Assembly: GCF_016124105.1 (NCBI RefSeq)
Contig: NZ_JADGMQ010000011.1
Location: 62,001-126,000, forward strand
DNA from: Aquamicrobium zhengzhouense
GTDB lineage: Bacteria > Pseudomonadota > Alphaproteobacteria > Rhizobiales > Rhizobiaceae
Length of the DNA stretch: 64,000 bases
Reading direction: 5' to 3'
Shown: one piece after another, positions 19,969 through 28,967 of the stretch
Layout: every line of letters begins with the position of its first letter
How positions within the stretch are numbered: the first letter of the stretch is position 1
Made by a program: the position numbers and the translations under genes
The notes under the pieces: generated by a model
Seen by the model: the letters and a program-made list of their open reading frames with translations, nothing else
The model's database searches: none
Told to the model about the DNA's origin: nothing

Positions 19969-20865
19969 ATGACGACCGATCAGCTTGCCACCGCCGAAGA
20001 GCAGGCCCGCCTTCTTTCGGCAGCCCTGCCTTTCATGCAGCGCTACGAAAACAAGACCGTCGTGGTGAAATATGGCGGCCACGCCATGGGCAATGTCGAA
20101 CTGGGCCGCGCATTTGCCCGTGACATCGCTTTACTGAAGCAATCGGGGGTCAATCCGATTGTCGTTCATGGCGGCGGCCCGCAGATCGGCGCGATGCTGA
20201 ACAAGATGGGCATTGAATCGAAGTTTGAGGGCGGCCTGCGCGTGACCGACCAGAAGACGGTCGAGATCGTCGAGATGGTTCTGGCCGGCTCGATCAACAA
20301 GGAGATCGTCGCGCTCATCAACGCCGAAGGCGAATGGGCGATCGGCCTCTGCGGCAAGGACGGCAACATGGTCTTCGCCGAGAAGGCGCGCAAGACCATC
20401 AAGGACCCGGAAAGCAATATCGAGAAGGTGCTCGACCTCGGCTTCGTCGGCGAACCTGTCGAGGTCGACCGGACCTTGCTCGACCTTCTGGCTCGCTCCG
20501 AAATGATCCCGGTGATCGCACCCGTGGCACCGGGCCGTGACGGCCACACCTACAACATCAATGCCGATACGTTTGCAGGTGCCATTGCCGGTGCGCTGAA
20601 CGCGTCGCGTCTGCTTTTCCTGACCGACGTTCCTGGCGTCCTCGACAAGGACAAGAAGCTGATCGACGAGCTGACCGTTGCCGAGGCACGGGCATTGATC
20701 GAAGATGGCACGATCTCGGGCGGGATGATCCCGAAGGTCGAGACCTGCATCGAAGCCATTGAGCGCGGTGTCGAAGGCGTCGTTATCCTCAATGGCAAGA
20801 CGCCGCATTCTGTCCTGCTCGAACTCTTTACCGAGCACGGCGCCGGAACGCTGATCGTTCCATAA
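19969..20865 (+). CDS. argB: acetylglutamate kinase ArgB
   Basis: 298 residues from the ATG at 19969 (conserved [17 protein letters not shown] start, short AGG-type ribosome-binding site); a longer in-frame start at 19903 would overlap a region without conservation. The amino-acid kinase fold shows [23 protein letters not shown] and GGMIPKVE. It phosphorylates N-acetylglutamate, the second step of arginine synthesis, and is usually feedback controlled by arginine. Other arg genes are not adjacent. Confidence 0.97.
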   Translation: MTTDQLATAEEQARLLSAALPFMQRYENKTVVVKYGGHAMGNVELGRAFARDIALLKQSGVNPIVVHGGGPQIGAMLNKMGIESKFEGGLRVTDQKTVEIVEMVLAGSINKEIVALINAEGEWAIGLCGKDGNMVFAEKARKTIKDPESNIEKVLDLGFVGEPVEVDRTLLDLLARSEMIPVIAPVAPGRDGHTYNINADTFAGAIAGALNASRLLFLTDVPGVLDKDKKLIDELTVAEARALIEDGTISGGMIPKVETCIEAIERGVEGVVILNGKTPHSVLLELFTEHGAGTLIVP

Positions 20866-20884
20866 GCAAATCAAGGAGTAGAGC

Positions 20885-21766
20885 ATGATCGATCTGACGG
20901 GGCGGGTGGCGATTGTCACGGGCGCAGGGTCTGGCCTGGGACGCGAACATGCCCTGCTTCTTGCCAGGCGCGGCGCGAAAATCGTCGTCAACGACATGCA
21001 TGCCGAACCAGCCGGAAACGTCGCTGACGAAATCGTCGCGGCCGGTGGTGAGGCATTCGCCTATGCAGCGTCGGTAACCGATTTCGATGCCATCCAGGCC
21101 ATGGTCGCCGAAACGCTTTTGCGTTGGGGCCAGATCGACATCCTCGTCAACAATGCCGGCATCATCCGCGACAAGAGCTTCGCCAAGATGGATCTGGCCG
21201 ACTTCCGGCTGGTGCTGGACGTGCATGTGATGGGCGCCGCCAATTGCACCAAGGCGGTTTGGGACCATATGCGCGAGCGCCAATATGGCCGTATCGTCAT
21301 GACGACCTCGTCGTCCGGCCTCTACGGCAATTTCGGGCAGGCGAATTACGGCGCGGCCAAGATGGCGCTGGTCGGCCTCATGCAGACGCTCGCAATCGAG
21401 GGCGCAAAGTACAATATTCGCGTCAACAGCCTCGCACCCACAGCCGCCACCCCGATGGTGGGAGATCTGTTCCCAGCCGAGCAATTGTCGCTGCTGGAAA
21501 CCCACCGCGTCAGCCCCGCCATTCTGGCGCTGGTGCGCGAGGATGCGCCATCGCGCGTGATTCTAACCGCTGGCGGCGGCGGCTTTGAGAGCGCACATGT
21601 GACGCTCACTCAGGGCATTTATCTCGAAGATGGCCCGGATGCTGCGGAACGCCTTGTCGAGCGTTGGGATGAAGTGATCGACCGTAGCGACGAGACCACG
21701 CCTGACACCGGCTTTCGTCAACTGGAACGTGAACTTGCCAAGGCGGAAGCTGCGCGCAAGGGCTGA
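20885..21766 (+). CDS. short-chain dehydrogenase, 3-hydroxyacyl-CoA dehydrogenase-like
   Basis: 293 residues, ATG with AAGGAG nine bases upstream. It has the nucleotide motif TGAGSGLG, NNAG at the end of strand 4, and the Ser-Tyr-Lys triad in TTSSSGLYGNFGQANYGAAK. The sequence and the C-terminal extension past residue 250 resemble the dehydrogenase unit of MaoC-linked/peroxisomal multifunctional enzyme type 2 proteins. It lies 19 bp after argB, so it may be co-transcribed, though no functional link to arginine is evident. Confidence 0.88.
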   Translation: MIDLTGRVAIVTGAGSGLGREHALLLARRGAKIVVNDMHAEPAGNVADEIVAAGGEAFAYAASVTDFDAIQAMVAETLLRWGQIDILVNNAGIIRDKSFAKMDLADFRLVLDVHVMGAANCTKAVWDHMRERQYGRIVMTTSSSGLYGNFGQANYGAAKMALVGLMQTLAIEGAKYNIRVNSLAPTAATPMVGDLFPAEQLSLLETHRVSPAILALVREDAPSRVILTAGGGGFESAHVTLTQGIYLEDGPDAAERLVERWDEVIDRSDETTPDTGFRQLERELAKAEAARKG

Positions 21767-21804
21767 CATCGGATGGCCGCGCCAGCGGCCTCATGGTGGC
21801 GCCG

Positions 21805-22710
21805 CTAGCGCAGCAGCACCAGCACGATGATCCCCAATACGATCAGGATGCAGCCGATTGTTTCGTAGCGGTTGATCTTCTCCTTGAAGAAAAACACCGT
21901 CGCGGCAAAGGTGAACAGCATCTCGATCTGCGCCAGCGCCTTGACGATGGCAGCTTGCTGCAACGTCATTGCCATGAACCAGCCAAAGGATGCCGTTGCG
22001 CCAACAAAGCCGGTGAAGAGCGATATCCTCCAGGCTTTCACGATGCGGCCGATCTCGGCGCGATCCTTCCACAGCATCCAGCCCAACATCACCAGCGTCT
22101 GCAGGCAGATGGTCCAGACGAGCGTGACCGCGGCCTGCACCGCAAAGTTGGGGCCTCCGAGCGCCAGCGACGCTGCGCGATAGGCGACCGCGGAAATTCC
22201 AAACAAGGTGCCGGACGCAAGTCCGATCATGGCGTTGCGCGCAAAGACGGACGTCACCAGGTTGCGCCAGCTCATCTGCATGTGAGCGACCGAGATCAGC
22301 ATCACGCCAAAGACACTGATCGCGATTGCTGCCAAAGCCCCGGCGCTGACCGTCTCGCCAAAGAAGATCAGCCCGAAGAGAGCAGCCTGGGCCGGCTCCG
22401 TGCGCGAATAAGCAGTGCCGACCGCAAAATTGCGATGCGAGAACAAGTGGATCAGTAGGAAGGTCGCGCCAATCTGGCCAAAGGCGCCTATCACCACCCA
22501 GAAAAGAAAATCGGCATTGACCGACGGGACGCTATAGCCCCCGACCGAGCCCAGCAGCCACAGATACAGGCAGGCGAACGGAACACCGAAGCCAAAGCGC
22601 ACGAAGGTCGCGCCGGTCGTTCCCATGACGCTTTTCAGATGCTTCTGCGCTGCCGAACGAAGGTTCTGCAGAAATGCCGCCGCGACGGTTATCGGTATCC
22701 AGAGTTCCAT
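21805..22710 (-). CDS. EamA/DMT-superfamily transporter
   Basis: 301 residues with ten predicted membrane segments in two EamA repeats, the second ending in FFFKEKINRYETIGCILIVLG as is typical. The N-terminal half has AYSRTEPAQAALFGLIFFGE. Proteins of this group export metabolites such as amino acids; the substrate is unknown. It is convergent with the upstream SDR gene (38 bp apart) and divergent from the HAD hydrolase. Confidence 0.88.
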   Translation of the reverse strand: MELWIPITVAAAFLQNLRSAAQKHLKSVMGTTGATFVRFGFGVPFACLYLWLLGSVGGYSVPSVNADFLFWVVIGAFGQIGATFLLIHLFSHRNFAVGTAYSRTEPAQAALFGLIFFGETVSAGALAAIAISVFGVMLISVAHMQMSWRNLVTSVFARNAMIGLASGTLFGISAVAYRAASLALGGPNFAVQAAVTLVWTICLQTLVMLGWMLWKDRAEIGRIVKAWRISLFTGFVGATASFGWFMAMTLQQAAIVKALAQIEMLFTFAATVFFFKEKINRYETIGCILIVLGIIVLVLLR

Positions 22711-22840
22711 GCCATCTCCGCTGATTGCGTGGACTTATGCCGTTCGACAGACAGAAGACAAGCCGGGGGAAGCCACCGGGTCGGAAGTCGGGCCTCCCCC
22801 CGGCCTTCTTTCCGCGCCAGATTTCGGCTAGGCAAAGAAC

Positions 22841-23545
22841 ATGACAAACGCACCTGATCCTTCCCGCTTCGCCCACGTCACCGATTGGGTGTTCGATCTC
22901 GACAACACGCTCTATCCGCATCACACAAATCTGTTTGCGCAGATCGATGTGAAGATGACCGCCTATGTGTCGGAGCTGCTCCAGCTTTCGCGTGATGATG
23001 CGCGCAAGCTGCAAAAGGAGCTCTACCGCGAATACGGAACGACGATGAATGGCCTCATCCAGCGCCACAACATCGATCCGGACGACTTCCTCAACAAGGT
23101 CCACGACATCGACTATTCGTGGGTGCAGCCGGACCCGGAACTTGGCGAAGCCATCCGCGCCCTGCCGGGGCGAAAGTTCATCTTCACCAATGGTGACCGC
23201 AAGCATGCGGAAAACACCGCACGCCAACTCGGCATCCTTGACGATTTTGACGACATTTTCGACATCGTCGCCGCCGGCCTCGTTCCGAAGCCTGCGCGTG
23301 AGCCCTACGACAAGTTCATGGGCATCCACCGCGTCGACGCGCCCAATGCCGTGATGTTCGAAGACCTTGCAAGGAACCTGTCTGTCCCCAAGCAGCTTGG
23401 AATGACGACGGTTCTGATCGTTCCGAACAATTTCGAGCCGACCTTCTCAGAAATCTGGGAGCAGGACCCCGAGCACGAGGATGATGTCGACTACGTCACC
23501 GACGACCTTTCGGCATTCCTGAAGACGATCCTGCAAGAGCTTTAA
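22841..23545 (+). CDS. HAD-superfamily pyrimidine 5'-nucleotidase-like hydrolase
   Basis: 234 residues. The phosphatase motif I is VFDLDNTLYP; motif II lies in FIFTNGDRKHA; motif III/IV in VPKPAREPY and VMFEDLARNL. This matches the SSM1/Sdt1-type pyrimidine 5'-nucleotidase group that sits near argB and dapD in many rhizobia; dapD is absent here. Its 3' end, from about codon 213, is duplicated 257 bp downstream in diverged form. Confidence 0.9.
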   Translation: MTNAPDPSRFAHVTDWVFDLDNTLYPHHTNLFAQIDVKMTAYVSELLQLSRDDARKLQKELYREYGTTMNGLIQRHNIDPDDFLNKVHDIDYSWVQPDPELGEAIRALPGRKFIFTNGDRKHAENTARQLGILDDFDDIFDIVAAGLVPKPAREPYDKFMGIHRVDAPNAVMFEDLARNLSVPKQLGMTTVLIVPNNFEPTFSEIWEQDPEHEDDVDYVTDDLSAFLKTILQEL

Positions 23546-23990
23546 GCTAGACGAGCCTCACTGCGCTCGCCCCCTCCACCACCTCCGGTGGTCCCCCTCC
23601 CCCGTCAACGGGGGAGGATCCGAGCGCTGCGCCCTGTTTTCCAGATCAAACTCGCCCTCTCCGGGATCTTCCCCCGCCTGCGGGGGAAGTGGCGCGAAGC
23701 GACGAAGGGGGCAGCCCCCAATCCGCCCCACATGAAGCTGATGTCGCCTACGAAACCTGGGCTCTCTCCGAGTTCCTGAAGACGATCCCGCAAGAGCTTT
23801 AAGCTAGACGAGCCCCACTCTGCCCGCGCCCCTCCACCACCTCCGGTGGTCCCCCTCCCCCGTCAACGGGGGAGGATCCGAGCGCTGCGCCCTGTTTTCC
23901 AGATCAAACTCGCCCTTGCCGGGATCTTCTCCCGCCTGCGGAGGAAGTGGCGCGAAGCGACGAAGGGGGGCTGGCTGCTACGCCGCGCAC
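23546..23990. repeat. direct tandem duplication of palindromic element plus HAD-gene tail (period 257 bp)
   Basis: The block GAAGACGATC...CTTTAAGCTAGACGAGCC at 23521 recurs at 23778, and the following palindromic element (CCTCCACCACCTCCGGTGGT ... GGCGCGAAGCGACGAAGGGG) recurs from 23569 to 23826. The second copy of the gene tail (about 23732-23801) reads ...LSEFLKTIPQEL* against LSAFLKTILQEL* in the gene. The stretch holds no gene of its own. Confidence 0.9.
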
Positions 23991-24011
23991 CAAGCTCTTC
24001 CTCTCCTCCAG

Positions 24012-24042
24012 AAACAAAAATGGCGAGCCGGGGCTCGCCATT
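24012..24042 (-). terminator. rho-independent terminator of the ffh-chorismate mutase-rpsP operon
   Basis: Minus-strand stem of 10 bp (24042-24033 with 24028-24019, loop of four) followed by TTTTTGTTT. It lies about 26 bp after the rpsP stop. Confidence 0.88.
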
Positions 24043-24067
24043 ATCGTTTGTGCCTGAAGGCAGGTGC

Positions 24068-24484
24068 TTACTCGGAAGCAGCTTCTTCAGCCGGGGCAGC
24101 GGCAGCAGCGGCCGCGGCTTCTGCTTCGGCAGCAGCCTTGGCAGCAGCTTCTTCCTCAGCCTGCTTGGCAGCAGCGATGCGCTCCTGAGCCTTCTTGCCC
24201 GGAAGACCCTTGGTCGGGTTGCTCTTCGTGTCGCGGGCGACGAGGCCAGCATCAGCAAGGAAGCGAGCAACGCGATCGGTCGGCAGCGCGCCGTTTGCGA
24301 GCCAGTGCTTGACGCGCTCTTCGTTGATCTTGATCCGCTCTCCATCCTTGGGGAGCATCGGGTTCCAGGCGCCGACCTGCTCGATGAAGCGGCCATCACG
24401 CGGCGAACGCTGGTCAGCGATCACGATGTGGTAGTAAGGACGCTTCTTCGAGCCTGCGCGCGAAAGACGGATTTTCAGTGCCAT
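24068..24484 (-). CDS. rpsP: 30S ribosomal protein S16
   Basis: 138 residues. The first ~80 form the S16 core ([39 protein letters not shown]). The tail beyond residue ~100 is an Ala/Glu-rich low-complexity helix, a common extension in alphaproteobacteria (E. coli S16 has 82 residues). S16 is an assembly protein of the 30S body. In most rhizobia rimM, trmD and rplS follow in the same operon; here a terminator and repeats follow instead. Confidence 0.97.
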   Translation of the reverse strand: MALKIRLSRAGSKKRPYYHIVIADQRSPRDGRFIEQVGAWNPMLPKDGERIKINEERVKHWLANGALPTDRVARFLADAGLVARDTKSNPTKGLPGKKAQERIAAAKQAEEEAAAKAAAEAEAAAAAAAAPAEEAASE

Positions 24485-24528
24485 GTTCGTTCTCCTAGAA
24501 AGTCTGGCCTAAGGGCATTTCGTTGAAT

Positions 24529-24846
24529 TCAGGAAAGGGTTTCCGCCTCAGAGGCGATTGCCTCATGGTGACGGATGACTTCGCGAATGATGAAGTTGAG
24601 GAACTTCTCCGCAAAGTCAGGATCCAGATGCGCGTCCTGTGCCAGCTGGCGCAAACGTGCGATCTGCTCTGTTTCACGAGCCGGGTCTGCCGGAGGCAGA
24701 TTGTGTCTGGCCTTGAGCACGCCGACTGCTTTGGTGCAGCGGAAACGCTCTGCAAGCATGTGAACGAGCGCCGCGTCGATATTGTCGATCGATATGCGGT
24801 ACTCGGCAAGTTGCTCGCGTGCCGATTTGGCCGTGTCCTCAGTCAT
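24529..24846 (-). CDS. chorismate mutase, AroQ type
   Basis: 105 residues forming one AroQ helical unit. Typical positions are the N-terminal LAEYRISIDNIDAALVHML helix and the Arg/Lys/Glu residues in ERFRCTKAVGVLKA and ...FLNFIIREVIRHHE. It converts chorismate to prephenate for phenylalanine and tyrosine synthesis in the cytoplasm. It lies 7 bp after ffh and 44 bp before rpsP, the standard rhizobial arrangement. Confidence 0.92.
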   Translation of the reverse strand: MTEDTAKSAREQLAEYRISIDNIDAALVHMLAERFRCTKAVGVLKARHNLPPADPARETEQIARLRQLAQDAHLDPDFAEKFLNFIIREVIRHHEAIASEAETLS

Positions 24847-24853
24847 CGCCCCC

Positions 24854-26425
24854 TCACTTCTTCTTCATACCGCCCGGCAGGCCGGGAAGCTTCAAACCGC
24901 CTGGCAAGCCTGGCAGGCCGCCGCCCGGAAGCCCCGGCAAGCCACCCGGCAGCCCCTTGGGCGAACCAGCGCCAAGGCCCGCGGCTTCGGCCTGCTTCTG
25001 CAATGCTTCGAGCTGCTTCGGATCCATCTTTGACAGGTCAGGCATGCCGCCGCCCATCATGCCGCCAAGGCCCATCTTGGAGGCGAGGCCGCCCATGGCC
25101 GCGCGCATAAGCCCGCCGCCTTTGCCCTTGCCGCCCATAGCCTTCATCATGTCCGCCATCTGGCGGTGCATCTTCAGCAGCTTGTTGATCTGCGCGGCAT
25201 CGGTGCCGGATCCGGCAGCGATGCGCTTCTTGCGCGAATGCTTCAGAATGTCGGGATTGGCACGCTCGGCCTTGGTCATCGACTGGATGATGGCGATCTG
25301 GCGCGAGAACATCTTGTCGTCGAGCCCGGCGGCCGCAACCTGATCCTTCATCTTCGCCATACCCGGCATCATGCCCATGATGCCGCCCATGCCGCCCATC
25401 TTCTGCATCTGGCGCAGCTGATCGGCGAGATCGTCAAGATCGAACTTGCCCGACTGCATCTTCTTGGCCATCGCCGCGGCTTTTTCCGCGTCGAGGGTTT
25501 CTGCAGCCTTTTCGACGAGCGAGACAATGTCGCCCATGCCGAGGATACGGTCGGCGATACGCTTGGGATGGAACTCCTCAAGCGCGTCCATCTTTTCGCC
25601 AACGCCGATGAGCTTGACCGGCTTGCCGGTGACGGCACGCATCGACAGTGCTGCACCGCCGCGGCCATCGCCGTCCATGCGGGTAAGCACGAGCCCGGTA
25701 ACGCCAACGCGTTCGTCGAAATTGCGGGCGAGATTGACGGCGTCCTGACCAGTCAGCGAGTCGGCGACGAGAAGGATCTCGTGCGGGTTCGACGCGCTCT
25801 TGATCTCGGCCATCTCGAGCATCAGCGGCTCGTCGATATGGGTGCGGCCGGCGGTATCGAGGATGACGACATCATAGCCGCCAAGCTTGGCCGCCTGAAC
25901 CGAGCGACCGGCAATATCGACCGGCGACTGGCCGGCGATGATTGGCAGCGTCGCAACACCGGTCTGCTCACCAAGCTGGCGCAGCTGTTCCTGCGCGGCC
26001 GGGCGGCGGGTGTCGAGCGAGGCCATCAGGACTTTCTTGCCCTGACGATCCGTGAGACGCTTGGCGATCTTTGCGGAGGTGGTGGTCTTACCCGAACCCT
26101 GGAGACCAACCATCATGATGACGACGGGAGCCGGCGCATTGAGGTCGATCGTCTCGCCCTCGGAGCCCAGCATCTCGACCAGTTCATCATGAACGATCTT
26201 GACGACCATCTGGCCGGGCTTGATCGACTTCAGAACCTCCGCGCCAACAGCCTTGGCGCGAACCTTGTCGGTGAAGGAGCGGACGACTTCGAGTGCAACG
26301 TCAGCCTCGATCAGCGCGCGACGAACCTCGCGCAGCGCAGCCGAAACATCGGCTTCGGACAGAGCGCCACGGCCGGTAAGGCCGTTCAGAATAGAGCCAA
26401 GGCGTTCCTGAAGTGATTCAAACAT
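24854..26425 (-). CDS. ffh: signal recognition particle GTPase Ffh
   Basis: 523 residues from the ATG at 26425 (conserved MFESLQERLGSI); a TTG nine codons upstream is discounted. It contains an N domain, a G domain with P-loop GLQGSGKTT, the ATLPI and DTAGRTHID motifs, TRMDGDGRGG and GVGEKMDAL, and a methionine/glycine-rich M domain that binds 4.5S RNA and signal sequences. The C-terminal Gly/Pro/Leu-rich tail (PGLPGG repeats) is longer than in E. coli. With FtsY it targets membrane proteins co-translationally; ftsY is not in the window. Confidence 0.97.
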   Translation of the reverse strand: MFESLQERLGSILNGLTGRGALSEADVSAALREVRRALIEADVALEVVRSFTDKVRAKAVGAEVLKSIKPGQMVVKIVHDELVEMLGSEGETIDLNAPAPVVIMMVGLQGSGKTTTSAKIAKRLTDRQGKKVLMASLDTRRPAAQEQLRQLGEQTGVATLPIIAGQSPVDIAGRSVQAAKLGGYDVVILDTAGRTHIDEPLMLEMAEIKSASNPHEILLVADSLTGQDAVNLARNFDERVGVTGLVLTRMDGDGRGGAALSMRAVTGKPVKLIGVGEKMDALEEFHPKRIADRILGMGDIVSLVEKAAETLDAEKAAAMAKKMQSGKFDLDDLADQLRQMQKMGGMGGIMGMMPGMAKMKDQVAAAGLDDKMFSRQIAIIQSMTKAERANPDILKHSRKKRIAAGSGTDAAQINKLLKMHRQMADMMKAMGGKGKGGGLMRAAMGGLASKMGLGGMMGGGMPDLSKMDPKQLEALQKQAEAAGLGAGSPKGLPGGLPGLPGGGLPGLPGGLKLPGLPGGMKKK

Positions 26426-26663
26426 CCGCTTTTCCCGTTCCCTGCCGAACAATCTCGCCAGAGAGGTAATACCTCAGCGGCAAGAAGCCAAACCCAAAGC
26501 CAAGAAGCACCCGGGGGCGCATCGCGCTGCCGGATGTTGACCTCCGGGATCGTGATCTTCACCTTGGAAGAGCGTCCCGGTCGGCGGCTCAGAGCTTCCA
26601 CTCGTCGCTGAATTTCAAGGCTGTAGACAGGAAAACGGGCCGCGAGTCAAGAAAAATGGAAAA

Positions 26664-26688
26664 CCGCCGGCTGGCAACCAGCCGACGG
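26664..26688 (-). terminator. rho-independent terminator of the SH3-domain gene
   Basis: Minus-strand hairpin of 11 bp with one G-U pair (26688-26678 with 26674-26664) followed by TTTTCCATTTTTC. It lies 30 bp after the stop at 26718. The rest of 26426-26717 holds the ffh promoter region and no recognisable gene. Confidence 0.75.
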
Positions 26689-26717
26689 CTCCCACACCGT
26701 CCGTCAGTTTGAGGGGC

Positions 26718-27254
26718 CTATCGGACGATGTAGACAATTCGCCGCGTGTCGGGCTCGACCAGAACGGGTCGATCGTTCACATACACGTAGCGATATTCGT
26801 AATCGGGGATCGCGTGGAGCTCGATGTCTCCAGGCAAAATCTCACCGACGCTGATCTCCGACTCTATGACAACCGGGTCATAGCGGTTAGATTCGATGTA
26901 GCTGATGACCGGTGGCGCGGGATCGATCACAGCGTCAATACTGCCAGAGACCACTGCACCATCCACCGGCCCTTCATTCACATAAATGTCCGGGCCAAGC
27001 TCATCGAGAAAATCGGAATTCACCCAGCCAGCGACAGTGCCGGCCTCGACCTCGCACCAGCCGCTGACGCGGTCGCATCCAAGGACGGTCGCCTGGCTGT
27101 CGATGGCAATGATGCCGACAACAGCATGTTCAGCGCCCGGTCCCGCACGCACATCGAGGTCCGATGCAGCGACCACCGTCTGCTGCGCGTGAGCAGTACC
27201 CGCCATCGCCAACATCGCAAGAGCCGCAGCCGAGGTGATTAGCTTCGCTTTCAT
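26718..27254 (-). CDS. secreted SH3-domain / DUF1236-like protein
   Basis: 178 residues from the ATG at 27254 with GGAG eight bases upstream. A signal peptide (MKAKLITSAAALAMLAMAG, TAHA) precedes a bacterial SH3 domain (VVAASDLDVRAGPGAEHAVV, GWCEVEAGTVAGWVNSDFL) and a C-terminal region (YEYRYVYVNDRPVLVEPDTR) resembling DUF1236. SH3 domains of this type usually bind cell-wall material; the exact role is unknown. It sits between ffh and ccmG, where dapF, mtaB and ftsY are found in related genomes as far as I recall. Confidence 0.8.
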   Translation of the reverse strand: MKAKLITSAAALAMLAMAGTAHAQQTVVAASDLDVRAGPGAEHAVVGIIAIDSQATVLGCDRVSGWCEVEAGTVAGWVNSDFLDELGPDIYVNEGPVDGAVVSGSIDAVIDPAPPVISYIESNRYDPVVIESEISVGEILPGDIELHAIPDYEYRYVYVNDRPVLVEPDTRRIVYIVR

Positions 27255-27393
27255 CTTCTTCTCCTTTGGCCTCCCTCGAGCCACCAAACGAGCAAAAAGA
27301 CGCGATGTTCCACCCCACGTTCAACGCGCGTTCACATTTCTAAATGGTTGGAAAAGGACTTTATCGGAGAGGCACGATGCCGGGGTTGCCCCC

Positions 27394-27975
27394 TTAACTG
27401 CCGACTTCTGCGGCAAGCGCCTTCTCGATCTCGGGCAGGATCTGCCTAGTCATGATTTCAGGCGTGAATGGCCCGACATGTTTATAGGCAATGCGGCCAT
27501 CCTTCCCGACAAGAAACGTCTCGGGCACACCATAGACGCCCCACTCAATCGCGGCACGTCCGGCATCATCGGTGCCGATCATCGAATAGGGGTTTCCGAG
27601 CTCATTGAGAAAGCGACGGGCGTTCTCCGGCTTGTCCTTGTAGTTCAGCCCGGCAATTTCGACGCGCCCATCTTTGGCAAGCTGCATCAGAACCGGATGC
27701 TCCACACGGCATGGCGCGCACCAGGACGCCCAGACATTGACCAGCGTGACCTTGCCGGCAAATGCCGCCGGGTCGAAACCCGGAAGATTCATTCCCTCAA
27801 GCGCAGGCAAGGGCGTCTGTGGCGCTTCCTGTCCGATCAGCGCCGAGGGAACGACTGAACTGTCCTTCCCTGACAAAAGCTGAACCAGGAAGATCCCCGC
27901 CAGCACCATGAACAGGATAAAGGGCAGCAATGGCAGCCAGCGACGGCGCGGACGGGCTTCGTCTTGAGCGGTCAT
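27394..27975 (-). CDS. ccmG: periplasmic thiol:disulfide oxidoreductase CcmG/DsbE
   Basis: 193 residues from the ATG at 27975, which overlaps the ccmD stop. One N-terminal membrane anchor ([19 protein letters not shown]) is followed by a thioredoxin fold with the active site WASWCAPC and the cis-Pro region GVPETFLV. It reduces apocytochrome c cysteines before heme attachment. It is the last gene of the ccmABCDG cluster. Confidence 0.95.
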   Translation of the reverse strand: MTAQDEARPRRRWLPLLPFILFMVLAGIFLVQLLSGKDSSVVPSALIGQEAPQTPLPALEGMNLPGFDPAAFAGKVTLVNVWASWCAPCRVEHPVLMQLAKDGRVEIAGLNYKDKPENARRFLNELGNPYSMIGTDDAGRAAIEWGVYGVPETFLVGKDGRIAYKHVGPFTPEIMTRQILPEIEKALAAEVGS

Positions 27976-28136
27976 GAGGCTGCCTTTGCTGAACGGCGCC
28001 GAATGCCCGCAGCTTCTAGCTGTGCGAGTTCGCGCCGACGCGCCCGCTGGTCGGCGATGATCCAAAGCGCAAGCCCAATAAGCGCGAGCGCTGACACGCC
28101 ATAGGCCGACAATACATAAAGAGCGTGGGCGCTCAT
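27972..28136 (-). CDS. ccmD: heme exporter protein CcmD
   Basis: 54 residues, within the usual 45-70 range. One membrane helix ([20 protein letters not shown]) is followed by a basic, Arg-rich cytoplasmic tail. Its ATG overlaps the ccmC stop and its TGA overlaps the ccmG start, so the three genes are translationally coupled. CcmD stabilises the CcmC-CcmE heme-handling complex. A frame extending upstream to 28337 is an artefact inside ccmC. Confidence 0.9.
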   Translation of the reverse strand: MSAHALYVLSAYGVSALALIGLALWIIADQRARRRELAQLEAAGIRRRSAKAAS

Positions 28137-28888
28137 CGTCCCGCCTCCCGCGCAGCGATCTTGCGCATTGCCGAAACACGGCGGCGCCAGATCTCGGTGC
28201 GCATCGCCATCAGGTGGAGCGTGAAGAAGACCAGCGAGAAACCAACCGCGCAGATCAGCAGCGGCCACAGCATCGATGAATGGATTGTCGGGCCGTCCAA
28301 CCGGATCACCGATGCCGGCTGATGCAGCGTGTTCCACCAGTCGACGGAAAACTTGATGATCGGAATATTGATGAAACCGACCAGCGTGACGATCGCGGCG
28401 GCACGAGCACTCTTGCCCGGATCATCCAGCGCGCGCGTCAGCGCAATGATGCCGAGATACATCAGGAAGAGGACAAAGACCGAAGTCAGGCGCGCATCCC
28501 ACACCCACCAGGTGCCCCACATCGGCTTGCCCCAGATCGACCCAGTTGCCAGCGCAAGCAGCGTGAAAACGGCGCCGATTGGTGCCGCGGACTTCACGGA
28601 AACATCGGCGAGCGGATGACGCCAGACCAGCGTTCCAAGCGATGAAAGAGCCATGATCGAATAGCACATCATGGAGAGCCAGGCGAACGGCACATGAATG
28701 TACATGATGCGAACGGTAATGCCCTGCTGGTAGTCCTCCGGCGCCGCAAAAGCGAGCCCGAGGCCAGCGGCCAACACAATGGCAGAAAGCAGTGCCAGCC
28801 ACGGCACGAACCTGTCGACCAGCGCCACAAAGCGCGTCGGATTTGCCAGATCCCAAAGTTTGCTGGATGTCGCCGCTGTCTCGCTCAT
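28133..28888 (-). CDS. ccmC: heme exporter/chaperone permease CcmC
   Basis: 251 residues with six membrane segments. The tryptophan-rich heme-handling motif is present ([18 protein letters not shown]) with flanking conserved histidines in [10 protein letters not shown] and NTLHQPAS. It loads heme onto CcmE in the periplasm. ATG at 28888; it overlaps ccmD by 4 bp. Confidence 0.96.
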   Translation of the reverse strand: MSETAATSSKLWDLANPTRFVALVDRFVPWLALLSAIVLAAGLGLAFAAPEDYQQGITVRIMYIHVPFAWLSMMCYSIMALSSLGTLVWRHPLADVSVKSAAPIGAVFTLLALATGSIWGKPMWGTWWVWDARLTSVFVLFLMYLGIIALTRALDDPGKSARAAAIVTLVGFINIPIIKFSVDWWNTLHQPASVIRLDGPTIHSSMLWPLLICAVGFSLVFFTLHLMAMRTEIWRRRVSAMRKIAAREAGR

Positions 28889-28967
28889 GGCCGCCTAGAT
28901 AAACTGGAGCTGGCGCGGGCGCAATCGACGCCGATCAAACCCTCGTGAGACCTTTTCGCGCGCTTCG

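Noticed and set aside
23588-24526. plus-strand frames in the repeat region and opposite rpsP
   Set aside because: They consist of translated palindromic repeats and antisense of the Ala-rich S16 tail.
25166-26416. 416-residue open frame antisense to ffh
   Set aside because: Mirror of the ffh coding sequence; no motifs.
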